This document shows, in pieces, positions 45,374-54,746 of a stretch of 64,000 nt of DNA. The first letter of the stretch is position 1. Each line of letters begins with the position of its first letter. A program made the position numbers and the translations under genes. This DNA is from Flavobacterium sp. HSC-61S13 (GTDB lineage Bacteria; Bacteroidota; Bacteroidia; Flavobacteriales; Flavobacteriaceae). The notes under the pieces were generated by a model, which saw nothing but the letters and a program-made list of their open reading frames with translations, did no database searches and had not been told where the DNA came from. The DNA lies in assembly GCF_024171535.1 (NCBI RefSeq), contig NZ_JALJZV010000009.1, positions 62,001 to 126,000 on the forward strand, in the 5' to 3' direction.

Positions 45374-45513
45374 CGGCAACTTTATTTATAACGATTATAT
45401 TTCAATTAAATTTACTGGTAATTTTAGCAAATGATCCATTTATATCAATAAATTTGGTATTGTAAAAACAACTGCAAATTTAATATTTTTTAACAACCAT
45501 CCTAATCCTAAAT

Positions 45514-46758
45514 ATGACTATAGAAAATGTTGAAGTTTTAATCATTGGAGCCGGGCCCTCGGGTAGTGTTGCGGCTGGATATCTGCATCAAAAGGGGATC
45601 CATGTCAAAGTTGTCGAAAAATCTAAATTCCCTAGAATTGTTGTTGGAGAGAGTTTAATTCCGCGGGTGATGGATCACTTTGAGGAAGCAGGATTGCTCG
45701 GTGCCTTAAACAAGGAGAATTTCGAAAAGAAGTGGGGAGCACGATTTATCCGAGGAGAAGAGGTCTGTATTTTTGACTTTAGCGAAAAGTTCTCCAAAGG
45801 ATGGGACTGGACCTGGCAAGTACCTAGAGCCGATTTTGATTGGGCTGTTGCCAAAGAAATCACCAAGATGGGTATTGATTTGGAATTCGAATCGGAAGTC
45901 ACCGCGGTGGAATTTAACGGTACCGAATCCCTAACTACAATCAAAACCAAAGAAGGAGAAACCAAACAAATCAAAGCGCAGTTTTTGATTGACGCTAGTG
46001 GTTATGGACGTGTTTTACCGCGTTTATTAGCGCTTGATGCACCTTCTCGCTTAAATCCACATTCGGCGATTTTCACACATATTGTAGATGTTAATCGACC
46101 AGCGGGCAAAGAGGGAACTTTAATATCATTTGATATCCTCGAAACCCAAGTATGGCTATGGGTAATACCCTTTTCTAATGGCAATACAAGCGTAGGCATA
46201 GTTGGTCCGACTGACTTTATAAACCAACTATCAGACGACCAAACAGAGGCTTTAGCAAACGCTATTAAACTATCTGACTATTATGTCAACCGTTTTGGCG
46301 ATCTGCCGTTTATATTTGAACCCATAAAATTATCCAATTATTCAACTGCCGTAAAACAAATGTATGGCGAGGGTTATACGCTTACCGGAAACAGTTCGGA
46401 ATTCTTAGATCCTGTATTTTCTTCTGGGGTGTGCTTTGCCACTGAATCAGGTATGTTGTCTGCCAAATTAGCACTGCGCCAACTACAAGGCGAAACGGTC
46501 AATTGGGAAGTGGAATATTCGGATTATATGAAAGAGGGGATTGCTGTCTTTACGACTTATATCCAAGAATGGTATACGGGAAATCTCCAAGAATTATTTT
46601 ATCATCAACCCGAGAACCCCGATGTTAAAAGCAAGATATGCGCTGTTTTAGCAGGATACGTCTGGGATAAAGAAAACCCATTTGTATTGAAACACGATAA
46701 GGTCATCAAAAACATGGCTCACTTAATAAAGCTCGAAAAAGAAAATCAATTGAAATAA
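45514..46758 (+). CDS. FAD-dependent monooxygenase/halogenase-like enzyme
   Basis: VLIIGAGPSGSVAAGYLHQK binds FAD, followed by VVEKSKFPRIVVGESLIP (GES motif) and LTGNSSEFLDPVFSSGV. VWLWVIPF contains WxWxIP, the mark of flavin-dependent halogenases. It is divergent from the ammonia-lyase and shares its 140-bp upstream region, which has a TAAATTTG -7-like box (45449-45456). It may hydroxylate or halogenate the aryl head, both known in flexirubins. The sequence does not tell which. Confidence 0.8.
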   Translation: MTIENVEVLIIGAGPSGSVAAGYLHQKGIHVKVVEKSKFPRIVVGESLIPRVMDHFEEAGLLGALNKENFEKKWGARFIRGEEVCIFDFSEKFSKGWDWTWQVPRADFDWAVAKEITKMGIDLEFESEVTAVEFNGTESLTTIKTKEGETKQIKAQFLIDASGYGRVLPRLLALDAPSRLNPHSAIFTHIVDVNRPAGKEGTLISFDILETQVWLWVIPFSNGNTSVGIVGPTDFINQLSDDQTEALANAIKLSDYYVNRFGDLPFIFEPIKLSNYSTAVKQMYGEGYTLTGNSSEFLDPVFSSGVCFATESGMLSAKLALRQLQGETVNWEVEYSDYMKEGIAVFTTYIQEWYTGNLQELFYHQPENPDVKSKICAVLAGYVWDKENPFVLKHDKVIKNMAHLIKLEKENQLK

Positions 46759-46770
46759 TTTTAAGAATCA

Positions 46771-46807
46771 AGAACTGCCGAATCTCTATTTTGCAGTTCT
46801 TTTTTTT
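46771..46807 (+). terminator. Terminator of the flavoprotein gene
   Basis: AGAACTGC and GCAGTTCT form a stem, followed by a run of T. It lies 12 bp beyond the stop at 46758. Confidence 0.85.
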
Positions 46808-46817
46808 GCGTATAAAA

Positions 46818-47846
46818 CTACTCCATCTCACCGCAGATGGCTTGTTCAAATACCGCCTTGAAGTTGCGGTCGTCAACCTGCTGTCCTAGCAAAAACATCA
46901 ACTTGGTTATGGCTGCTTCCGTAGTGATATCCTTTCCAGAGATCACTCCGATCTCTTTCATCTCTGTACTGGTTTCATATTGCCCCATATTGACACTACC
47001 TCCAGAACATTGCGTTACATTGACCACTTTTAGTCCTTGTTGTATCGCCTTATTCAGACACGATAGAAACCAAGTCTCCGTAGGCGCATTGCCCGATCCG
47101 TAGGTCTCCAAAATCAGCCCCTTTAAACTCGCTATACTCAAGATCGATTCAAACATCGATTGGTTGATACCCGGAAATAGTTTTAAAATCATTACACGAG
47201 TATCCATGGTTTTAAAAACTGCCAACTCTTTGGTCGCTTCCGTTTTCAACAACAAGGCCTCATTTATTTTAAAATGCACCCCTGATTCTGCTAAATGTGG
47301 TACGTTTGGCGAAGTAAATGCATTAAATAATTCAGCACTAACTTTGGTAGTTCTATTACCTCTATATAGTTTATATTCAAAATACAAGCAAACCTCTTGA
47401 ATCACAGGTTTTCCGTTTTTTTGAATAGAGGCTACTTGAATCGCTGTAATCAGGTTTTCTTTGGCATCGGTTCTCAAATCTCCAATAGGCAATTGAGACC
47501 CGGTAAGCACTACTGGTTTTTGCAGGTTCTGCAACATAAAACTCAATGCAGAAGCGGAATATGACATGGTATCAGATCCGTGCAGTATGACAAAACCGTC
47601 GTATTGTTGGTAATGCTTTTCGATAATCGTCACCATACTCACCCAATGTTCTGGGCTCATATCAGACGAGTCGATTGGCGTTTCAAACGAATAGGTCGCG
47701 ATGGTACAATCCAATAGATTTAATTCGGGTATACGCTCTAGCAACTGATCAAAATTAAACGCTTTTAAGGCACCCGTAGAAAAATCTTTGATCATTCCAA
47801 TGGTACCTCCCGTATAAATCAACAATATTGCCGGTTTTTTAGACAT
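46818..47846 (-). CDS. ansA: L-asparaginase, type I
   Basis: Cytoplasmic asparaginase converts asparagine to aspartate and ammonia. ILLIYTGGTIGMIKD carries the first catalytic Thr, and FVILHGSDTMSYSASALSF the second Thr with Asp and downstream Lys. The length, 342, is usual and there is no signal peptide. It overlaps the upstream acyltransferase gene by 8 bp. Confidence 0.92.
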   Translation of the reverse strand: MSKKPAILLIYTGGTIGMIKDFSTGALKAFNFDQLLERIPELNLLDCTIATYSFETPIDSSDMSPEHWVSMVTIIEKHYQQYDGFVILHGSDTMSYSASALSFMLQNLQKPVVLTGSQLPIGDLRTDAKENLITAIQVASIQKNGKPVIQEVCLYFEYKLYRGNRTTKVSAELFNAFTSPNVPHLAESGVHFKINEALLLKTEATKELAVFKTMDTRVMILKLFPGINQSMFESILSIASLKGLILETYGSGNAPTETWFLSCLNKAIQQGLKVVNVTQCSGGSVNMGQYETSTEMKEIGVISGKDITTEAAITKLMFLLGQQVDDRNFKAVFEQAICGEME

Positions 47847-48972
47847 CCGTAAATTTTAGTTTATTGACAACTGGATTGGCATACATCGCCAAAAATCCGT
47901 CTACGATAATTTTATTTTCTTTATCAACACGCAATTCCAAACGACGTTCAAAAAGTTGCTTTTCCTTAAGTGTATATCTCGACGCAAAGCGATCGGTATC
48001 AAACATAATATCGTAAGCAATATAATTGGTTGGCCATAATTTATAGGTTCTCAGTATCGATTCGTCTATAATCTGTGCTACCGCTTGAATTTGCTTGTTA
48101 TTATTACAAGAATGATTTTTTACTTCTTCCAGTTCGCTATCCAATACATCACCAACATGAATATGGATTCGCTTTTTCTGTCCGAGTATTCCACTGAGTA
48201 AGTTTACGAAATCTTCGTTTTTCTCTTTGATATAGATTTCATCCTTTGCTTTTGCCAATAATTGTGGCATTTTTAAAGCATCTGTTGGATCGTATTCATA
48301 CGAAATCGAGACTGGAACAATTTTAATTTTCTTAAAATAGTCCATCAACTCTGGCTCATCACAGGCCATTCCCAACATTTTCAACACACCTTGATGCGTA
48401 GAATCATTTCCGTCTTTGGTACGACCTTCGCGCTGTGCGATCCATACCGAACGGTTTTCTTCTTGTAATAAGTGGTAGATATATTCAGACATCAACTTCG
48501 AACTCACCAAGAGTTCTCTAGGTGGTAGTCCGCGTTTTACTAAGAAATTTCTATTGAGTTTGGACAGTGCTAATAAAAAAGATTTTTGCACCAAATTATC
48601 CCCAACAGCAGAAGAAGTCATGATTAAACCATGATCTTTCAAAGCTACATTGAGTAATGAAGTATCCAATATAATATCTCTGTGATTTGAAATAAACAAA
48701 TAAGAGGTATCTTTATCTAATTTATCGAAACCCGAGGTTGTAAGGCCTTCCGAGCTTTTTTCCAAAACCTTTCTGACAGAATAATAAATAAACTGTTCTT
48801 GAAAATCCTGAATAGAATGAACGTCTTTAAGACGCTCCATCCATTCGGATTCCGGAGTATCTGGAAAAGTAAATCCCATCAACGCTTTCATCATTGGGTG
48901 ATTTGCAACGCTTTGCAGAACGGCATTCACCTCAACATCATGATAGTGACGAATTGAATCAAACTTTAACAT
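47839..48972 (-). CDS. 1-acyl-glycerol-phosphate acyltransferase-like protein
   Basis: FISNHRDIILDTSLLN has the H-x4-D catalytic motif, with a further block WIAQREGRTKDGND (the PEGTRS equivalent) around 205. The length, 377, is longer than PlsC, and the C-terminal third is unassigned. It is probably a membrane-associated phospholipid acyltransferase. It is translationally coupled to asparaginase, a pairing I cannot explain by function. Confidence 0.85.
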   Translation of the reverse strand: MLKFDSIRHYHDVEVNAVLQSVANHPMMKALMGFTFPDTPESEWMERLKDVHSIQDFQEQFIYYSVRKVLEKSSEGLTTSGFDKLDKDTSYLFISNHRDIILDTSLLNVALKDHGLIMTSSAVGDNLVQKSFLLALSKLNRNFLVKRGLPPRELLVSSKLMSEYIYHLLQEENRSVWIAQREGRTKDGNDSTHQGVLKMLGMACDEPELMDYFKKIKIVPVSISYEYDPTDALKMPQLLAKAKDEIYIKEKNEDFVNLLSGILGQKKRIHIHVGDVLDSELEEVKNHSCNNNKQIQAVAQIIDESILRTYKLWPTNYIAYDIMFDTDRFASRYTLKEKQLFERRLELRVDKENKIIVDGFLAMYANPVVNKLKFTDV

Positions 48973-49040
48973 TATAGTGTTTATGTTTTAATAGTTGGCA
49001 AAAGAACGCAATTTTTAGGCAATTCTTGCGCAAATCTTTG

Positions 49041-49808
49041 TTAAATACCAAAAACAGCTCTTGAATTGGCTGTAGTGGTTTTTGCAACTTCCTCTATGGA
49101 AACCGTATATATCTCAGCAACTTTTTCAGCTACATTCACTATATAAGCACTTTCATTTCTCTTTCCCCTGTACGGAACCGGTGCAAGATACGGAGAATCC
49201 GTTTCTAGTACGATATGTTCCATCGAAATTTTATCCAGAAATTGATCGATCTTTCCGTTCTTAAACGTGACTACCCCACCAATTCCCAATTTCATCTGTA
49301 GATCAATAGCTTGTAATGCCTGCTGTTCCGTTCCTGAAAAACAATGAAAGATGCCTCTTAAATCCATCGCTCTTTCAAGCTCCAGCACTTCAAATACCTC
49401 ATCAAAAGCCTCTCGGCAGTGAATATTAATCGGCAACTTATATTTCTTAGCCAATTGAATCTGATATTGAAAGGCCTCTTGCTGAATTCCTAAGGTACTT
49501 TTATCCCAATATAAGTCAATCCCAATTTCACCTATAGCGACAAACGATCTGCGCTGCAGCTCCGAAGCGACAAACGACAACTCTTGCTTATAATTATCTT
49601 TGACACTCGTTGGATGCAAACCCATCATTAAATGGACGTTGTCTGGAAATGACGCCTCCAATTCATACATAGCCTGAGCATAAGTAGAATCAATTGCCGG
49701 AATAAAAAAACGAGAAACACCTTGTTCTATCGCCTTTTTAATGACACTATCGCGATCTTCGTCAAAAGAATCGGAATACAAATGGGTATGGGTGTCGGTC
49801 AAAATCAT
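49041..49808 (-). CDS. tatD: TatD family metal-dependent hydrolase
   Basis: The TIM-barrel amidohydrolase metal sites are visible: DTHTHLYSDSFDEDR (H-x-H), IGEIGIDLYWD, INIHCREAF, GIFHCFSGT and LETDSPYLAP. TatD enzymes are 3'-5' DNases. The length, 255, is standard. Confidence 0.93.
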   Translation of the reverse strand: MILTDTHTHLYSDSFDEDRDSVIKKAIEQGVSRFFIPAIDSTYAQAMYELEASFPDNVHLMMGLHPTSVKDNYKQELSFVASELQRRSFVAIGEIGIDLYWDKSTLGIQQEAFQYQIQLAKKYKLPINIHCREAFDEVFEVLELERAMDLRGIFHCFSGTEQQALQAIDLQMKLGIGGVVTFKNGKIDQFLDKISMEHIVLETDSPYLAPVPYRGKRNESAYIVNVAEKVAEIYTVSIEEVAKTTTANSRAVFGI

Positions 49809-49897
49809 CGAGTCACTGTTTTTTGTTTAAAATAAATCTCTACCTAGAATTAACTGCAAAATTACCGCATTTAAAGTTTTTAAACTACTTTTGGTTT

Positions 49898-50335
49898 ATG
49901 GAAAACCTACAAGAACTCTTATTAAAAGATGGCTATAGAAAAATATCGTTTACTGTATCTAAAACACAGCACCTTTTTTTAAAAGCCAAAATCAACGGCA
50001 TTAGCGGCGATTTCATATTGGATACCGGCGCTTCAAACAGCTGTATAGATTTTAGTTTTATCGAGCATTTTGATATTCAGGCATCAGCATCAAACACCAA
50101 AGCATCCGGTGCTGGAGCTAACGGCATGCTAACACAAGTATCGTATCAAAATAAATTACAAATGGGACGTTGGAAAAATTCCGCTACCGATTTGGTACTG
50201 ATGGACCTATCTCACGTCAATATTGCATTAAAGCAATACAAAGCCAAAACGGTGCACGGAATCATAGGTGCCGATATCTTATTACAAGGGGAAGCCTTAA
50301 TCGATTATAAAAACAAAGACCTGTTTTTAAAATAA
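49898..50335 (+). CDS. Retropepsin-like aspartic protease
   Basis: GDFILDTGASNSCIDFSF is the D-T-G-A catalytic motif with the following hydrophobic helix, and VHGIIGADILL is the C-terminal block. I start at the ATG at 49898 (MENLQELLLKDGYRKISFTV); the frame upstream overlaps the promoter region of tatD. There is no signal peptide, so it is cytoplasmic and would act as a dimer. The substrate is unknown. Confidence 0.82.
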   Translation: MENLQELLLKDGYRKISFTVSKTQHLFLKAKINGISGDFILDTGASNSCIDFSFIEHFDIQASASNTKASGAGANGMLTQVSYQNKLQMGRWKNSATDLVLMDLSHVNIALKQYKAKTVHGIIGADILLQGEALIDYKNKDLFLK

Positions 50336-50337
50336 AC

Positions 50338-50904
50338 TTATCGTTTATACTCCTCTGCCACTTGCTCTAATTCGGTGTACCACGCTGCTCCAAATTTACG
50401 AACCAAGGCTTCTTTGACAAACTTATAAACAGGTACTTCTAATTCTTTTCCCAACGAACAAGCATCATCACAAATACTCCATTTGTGGTAATTAACCGCC
50501 GAAAAATCCGAAAATTCTCGAACTCGAATTGGATACAAATGACAAGAAACCGGTTTCTTCCATTTAATTAGCCCCTCGTTATACGCTTGCTCAATACCAC
50601 AAAGTGCCGTGTCCTGATCAAAAATAACATAAGCACACTCCGCTCCATTGACTAACGGGGTTTCAAAACCACCATCCTCTCCTATGATCGAAGTGCCTTG
50701 GGCTTCAATAGCTGCTATACCTTCAGGTCGAAGAAAAGGCTTTACCGTAGCATAAATGTCTTGCATAATTTTTGTCTCTCCTTCCTCTAAAGGTGCTCCC
50801 GCAGTACCGTCTACACAACATTCTCCCTTACATGCCGACAGGTTGCACACAAACTCTCTCTCAAACAATTCTTCTGACACAATTGTTTTCCCTAATTGAA
50901 ACAT
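50338..50904 (-). CDS. DUF3109 family Cys-rich protein
   Basis: CNLSACKGECCVDGTAGAPL (about 21-40), ECAYVIFD, CGIEQAYNEG, CHLYPIRV and CDDACSLG contain eight or more cysteines placed as in the DUF3109/YkgJ families, which probably bind zinc or iron-sulfur. The length is 188. Its role is unknown. Confidence 0.88.
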   Translation of the reverse strand: MFQLGKTIVSEELFEREFVCNLSACKGECCVDGTAGAPLEEGETKIMQDIYATVKPFLRPEGIAAIEAQGTSIIGEDGGFETPLVNGAECAYVIFDQDTALCGIEQAYNEGLIKWKKPVSCHLYPIRVREFSDFSAVNYHKWSICDDACSLGKELEVPVYKFVKEALVRKFGAAWYTELEQVAEEYKR

Positions 50905-51094
50905 AGTATTCTAAATTAAAATGCCTGCAAAAATACAAACTTTATTTGGTGTTTATTTCCTAAATAAGTCAAAAGCCCATTCAAATTCACTATTTTAGAT
51001 TGATTCTGAACTCGAATAACTGATATCGAACAACGAATTAGAAATATATTTCACTAATTTTGCCTCACATCATATTCGTTCAAAAAATCCCCCA

Positions 51095-51670
51095 ATGGAA
51101 TTAGATTTTAGAGAAATTATTACTACCGGAATGATCTTGTTTGCGGTAATTGACATTTTAGGAGCTATTCCAATTGTCGTAGAACTGCGTAGTCGAGTAG
51201 GACATATCCAATCGGAAAAAGCAACTATTGTAGCAGCTATTATCATGATTTCCTTCCTATTTATCGGAAATGAAATCTTGAATTTAATCGGTATTGATGT
51301 CAACTCCTTTGCTGTTGCAGGGGCCTTCGTATTGTTTTTTCTAGCTTTGGAGATGATACTTGGAATTCGCTTATACAAAGACGAAGCACCGAGTACTGCC
51401 TCTATAGTACCGTTGGCCTTTCCCCTCATAGCTGGAGCAGGTGTACTGACTACACTGCTATCGTTAAAATCTCAGTATCAGAACATCAACATTATTTTCG
51501 GAATTCTTCTAAACATGATTTTTGTTTATATCGTTTTAAAAATGTCTGGAAAAATTGAAAAAATAATTGGTGCTAACGGCTTAAGCGTTATTCGAAAAGT
51601 ATTTGGAATCATATTATTAGCCATTGCTGTTAAATTATTCGCCAGTAATGTTAAAGGCTTAATCAACTGA
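51095..51670 (+). CDS. MarC family integral membrane protein
   Basis: The 191 residues form six membrane segments in two halves. GMILFAVIDILGAIPIVVEL and PSTASIVPLAFPLIAGAGVL are family blocks. The function of MarC proteins is not settled. A TAATTTTG box lies 40 nt upstream of the start. Confidence 0.9.
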   Translation: MELDFREIITTGMILFAVIDILGAIPIVVELRSRVGHIQSEKATIVAAIIMISFLFIGNEILNLIGIDVNSFAVAGAFVLFFLALEMILGIRLYKDEAPSTASIVPLAFPLIAGAGVLTTLLSLKSQYQNINIIFGILLNMIFVYIVLKMSGKIEKIIGANGLSVIRKVFGIILLAIAVKLFASNVKGLIN

Positions 51671-51717
51671 TTTATTTTTAGTACTTTTCCACCTTCTATA
51701 TTAATTACTTATATCAA

Positions 51718-51912
51718 ATGAAGATTTTTAGTTATATCGCGCTTCTTTTTGTTGCTGTTTTATTGGTAATCAACATCATATCACTAGACTTCAACAACCT
51801 ATTTGAAGGAAAGAGCCTTATTGCACTGATTGGCATCATTGCTTTGCTTTGTGCTGTTTGCATTGTTCTAATTTTTAGAACTTCAAAACTAATTGACGAA
51901 AAAACTAAATAA
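51718..51912 (+). CDS. Small two-helix membrane protein
   Basis: The 64 residues have two membrane segments (YIALLFVAVLLVINIISLDF, IALIGIIALLCAVCIVLIF). Its stop overlaps the ATG of the next gene by 1 bp, so it is co-translated with the flavoprotein and may anchor it. Confidence 0.7.
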   Translation: MKIFSYIALLFVAVLLVINIISLDFNNLFEGKSLIALIGIIALLCAVCIVLIFRTSKLIDEKTK

Positions 51913-52520
51913 TGGCGTACGATGCCCTGATTATTGGTGGCGGCGTTGCAGGGTTTTCTTGTGCTCAAATCTTAGGATCCGCCCAAGCCAAACCCTTTGT
52001 TACAGATAAAAAAATAGCTATAATAGCCCACCAAAAAGCTTCGATGCTTCAAGATGCTGTTTTCTACAACGCTTATGGAGTGGCTTCAGGGAAGTTGGGC
52101 TCCGAACTTTTAGAGGAATCCAAAACATCATTAGCCGAACATTATCCGCAAATTGAACAAATCGAGCATGAAAAGGTGGTATCAGTAGTTTCCCAAGGCA
52201 ACCGCTTTGTGATTCAAACCAATAAAAACACCTATGAATCGACAATAGTCGTTATAGCTGTTAATTCTAGCCACAGTTTTCAAATTGAAGGCTTAATGGA
52301 ATACGTGATGCCTCACGGCAAATCATTACCACAAAAGAATCGAATCCAACTTAAGAATGAAGATCAACGCGTAGCCACTAATTTATATGTCGCAGGCACA
52401 TTAGCCGGCCATCGCAGTCAGCTTTCAATAGCTGCCGGTAGTGGTGCTGCAGTAGCAACCGATATACTAACTTTGTGGAACAACGGTATCGAAACCCATA
52501 GCCATGATAGCATCAGATAA
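51912..52520 (+). CDS. FAD-dependent pyridine nucleotide-disulfide oxidoreductase-like protein
   Basis: ALIIGGGVAGFSCAQIL binds FAD, and NLYVAGTLAGHRSQLSIAAG is the second FAD block. It is only 202 residues: the NAD-binding domain and the CxxC of thioredoxin reductase are missing, so it is a single-domain flavoprotein. Activity is uncertain. Confidence 0.78.
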   Translation: MAYDALIIGGGVAGFSCAQILGSAQAKPFVTDKKIAIIAHQKASMLQDAVFYNAYGVASGKLGSELLEESKTSLAEHYPQIEQIEHEKVVSVVSQGNRFVIQTNKNTYESTIVVIAVNSSHSFQIEGLMEYVMPHGKSLPQKNRIQLKNEDQRVATNLYVAGTLAGHRSQLSIAAGSGAAVATDILTLWNNGIETHSHDSIR

Positions 52521-52551
52521 TTTGATGGTGCAGCTATCCTAAAATATAAAA

Positions 52552-52587
52552 AAAACTCGTTTGCCTGATGACAAACGAGTTTTTTAT
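52552..52587. terminator. Bidirectional terminator between converging genes
   Basis: AAAACTCGTTTG and CAAACGAGTTTT form a perfect stem around CCTGATGA, with A and T runs on either side. Confidence 0.9.
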
Positions 52588-52601
52588 TTCTATTTACTGT
52601 A

Positions 52602-54185
52602 TTATAAGGCAGTAGCTTGCTTGCCATCTATAGCCTTAATCATCGGATCTTCTTTTAAAATCCACTGATAATAATCTTCCTCTCCATACAATTGATGAAC
52701 AAACTCACCGATTAAGAAAAACTCAATTAAGGCTTTGCGTTTATCCAAATTAAAGTTAAGCCCGTTATCACTTAAGTGCTTTTTAAATTTCTTATAAACG
52801 TATTCTTTATCCGTTACCTTAGCACTCAACTGAGTCAAATCGTAACCTTCAAAAGCATTGCGATCTGCATCAATCTGTTCGAATACAAAATAACTGACCA
52901 AACCGGATCGCATCAACATTAAAACGGCATCATCTCCATGTTTTAAATCTAACGGCACAAACAAATCAGGCACTATACCCCCACCGCCATAAACAATTCG
53001 CCCGTTTTTAGTTTTAAATTGTAGGCTGTCGGCAATTTTTATACTGTCTGCTGCATATAATTCGCCACTTTCGTATCTGGTTATAAAATCATTATTATAC
53101 TCTTCAAAACCGTGATTATAGGGCTTTTGAATGGATCTACCCGAAGGCGTATAATACCGAGCAGTAGTTAATCGGACAGCTGAACCGTCACCCAACATCA
53201 ACTCGCGTTGTACCAATCCCTTTCCAAACGAACGCCTTCCCACAACGGTTCCGCGATCGTTATCCTGAATAGCACCAGCAACAATCTCACTTGCTGAGGC
53301 ACTATTTTCATTGATCAAGACAAATAATTCTCCTTGTTCAAAAATGCCTTTCGAACTTGATTTAGACACCGCTTCATTACCTTTTTTATTTACGGTTTTT
53401 ACGATAATCTGATTTGCAGGCAAAAACTCGTCGACCATTTTAATCGCCTGATCCATATAACCGCCACCGTTTTCCCGTAAATCCAGAATCAATCCTGAAA
53501 TCTTTGCCTCTTTAAGCGTTTTTAATTCCTTAATAAACTCGGCATAAGTAGACTCTGAGAAACGATTAACCTTAATATACCCCATACCGTCGTCTAATTT
53601 CACGCCTACATCCACACTTTTAAGCGGTACTAACGAGCGAGTTAACGACACATTTAAGGTTTTTTTATTCTTTTTTCTATAAATTTTCAATTGTACTTTG
53701 GAGTCTTCTTCTCCTCTTAAAATACTGACTAAACTATCATTTGCCAGCTTTTTCCCGAATAGCTTTTGACCATCGGCATAGAGTATTCTATCCCCCGGTA
53801 GAAGACCCGCTTTTTCAGACGGACCACCCGGCACTGCTTTGATAACCGCCAAGCTATCTTTATAAACGTAATAATTAATCCCTATACCGACAAATCCACC
53901 GCGCATCGATTCTGAAATCGACTGCATTTCACTACGAGCGATATAAACCGAATGCGGATCCAATTGCTCCAAAATCGAAGTAACCGTCATATCTATAATA
54001 GAATCCGTATCTACTTCATCTACATACTCTTGTTCAATAAAGTCAATCAATTTATTTAACTTTACTTTATTAGAATTGGCAGTAAGACTCGTGGTTTGAA
54101 AATTTGAAGAAACCACAAATCCTCCCAAAAGAATCCCCAATGACAGAGCAATAGAAACAATTAGTGGCCAAAATATCTTTTTCAT
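52602..54185 (-). CDS. C-terminal processing protease (S41 family)
   Basis: It has one N-terminal membrane segment (LIVSIALSLGILLGGFVV), a PDZ domain (about 90-170: RGGFVGIGINYY, GPSEKAGLLPGDRILYADGQ) and an S41 core with NENSASASEIVAGAIQDNDR (catalytic Ser) and GRRSFGKGLVQ (catalytic Lys). At 527 residues it matches Bacteroidota CtpA-like proteases, acting in the periplasm. It lies 4 bp after the dCMP deaminase gene. Confidence 0.92.
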   Translation of the reverse strand: MKKIFWPLIVSIALSLGILLGGFVVSSNFQTTSLTANSNKVKLNKLIDFIEQEYVDEVDTDSIIDMTVTSILEQLDPHSVYIARSEMQSISESMRGGFVGIGINYYVYKDSLAVIKAVPGGPSEKAGLLPGDRILYADGQKLFGKKLANDSLVSILRGEEDSKVQLKIYRKKNKKTLNVSLTRSLVPLKSVDVGVKLDDGMGYIKVNRFSESTYAEFIKELKTLKEAKISGLILDLRENGGGYMDQAIKMVDEFLPANQIIVKTVNKKGNEAVSKSSSKGIFEQGELFVLINENSASASEIVAGAIQDNDRGTVVGRRSFGKGLVQRELMLGDGSAVRLTTARYYTPSGRSIQKPYNHGFEEYNNDFITRYESGELYAADSIKIADSLQFKTKNGRIVYGGGGIVPDLFVPLDLKHGDDAVLMLMRSGLVSYFVFEQIDADRNAFEGYDLTQLSAKVTDKEYVYKKFKKHLSDNGLNFNLDKRKALIEFFLIGEFVHQLYGEEDYYQWILKEDPMIKAIDGKQATAL

Positions 54186-54189
54186 ACAT

Positions 54190-54630
54190 TTAATTATCTA
54201 AATCGGGTAAATGCACTACTTCTACGCCTGCTTTTACCAGAAAGGAGATTCCTTCCGTATCTTTATAATCATCTTGATAGACCACTCTTTTAATACCGGA
54301 TTGGTGAATCAATTTACTGCAATCTCTACAGGGAGACATCGTGATATACAGTGTAGCATCTTGACAGCTTTGAGTAGAGCGAGCCACTTTTAAAATAGCA
54401 TTTGCTTCGGCATGTAAGACATACCATTTGGTAGAACCGGCTTGATCTTCACAACAATTTTCAAAACCTGAAGGAGTTCCGTTATATCCGTCTGAAATAA
54501 TCATTTTATCTCTAACGATAATGGCTCCGACCTGTTTGCGCGTACAATATGATAATTGCCCCCATTCGCGAGCAATTCGCAAATAAGCTTTATCGTATTT
54601 AGCTATTTTTGTATTCTCTGTATTTTCCAT
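54190..54630 (-). CDS. Deoxycytidylate deaminase
   Basis: VLHAEANAILK (His and Glu of the active site) and TMSPCRDCSKLIHQS (Cys-x2-Cys) form the zinc site of the CDA fold. CEDQAGSTKWY is the extra binding loop of dCMP deaminases. The length is 146. It makes dUMP for thymidylate synthesis. The promoter is at 54699-54731. Confidence 0.92.
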   Translation of the reverse strand: MENTENTKIAKYDKAYLRIAREWGQLSYCTRKQVGAIIVRDKMIISDGYNGTPSGFENCCEDQAGSTKWYVLHAEANAILKVARSTQSCQDATLYITMSPCRDCSKLIHQSGIKRVVYQDDYKDTEGISFLVKAGVEVVHLPDLDN

Positions 54631-54698
54631 TTTGATCCTTTAAAAACGCCCCTACTTATCAATGGGTAAATCCATGAACCCGACATCTTTAGAAAGTG

Positions 54699-54731
54699 CA
54701 AAAGTACACAATCCTTTGACTACTTATTCAA
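54699..54731 (-). promoter_or_regulatory. Flavobacterial sigma-A-type promoter
   Basis: The minus strand has TTG, 22 nt, TACTTTTG, matching TTG-N17-23-TAnnTTTG. It serves the dCMP deaminase and protease genes, with a 5' leader of about 65 nt. Confidence 0.65.
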
Positions 54732-54746
54732 GAAAAAAGCAGTATT

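Noticed and set aside
45470..45500. A minus-strand promoter for the tyrosine ammonia-lyase (TAAATTTG)
   Set aside because: The -7 box is good, but no TTG is found at an allowed distance, so I did not list it as a feature.
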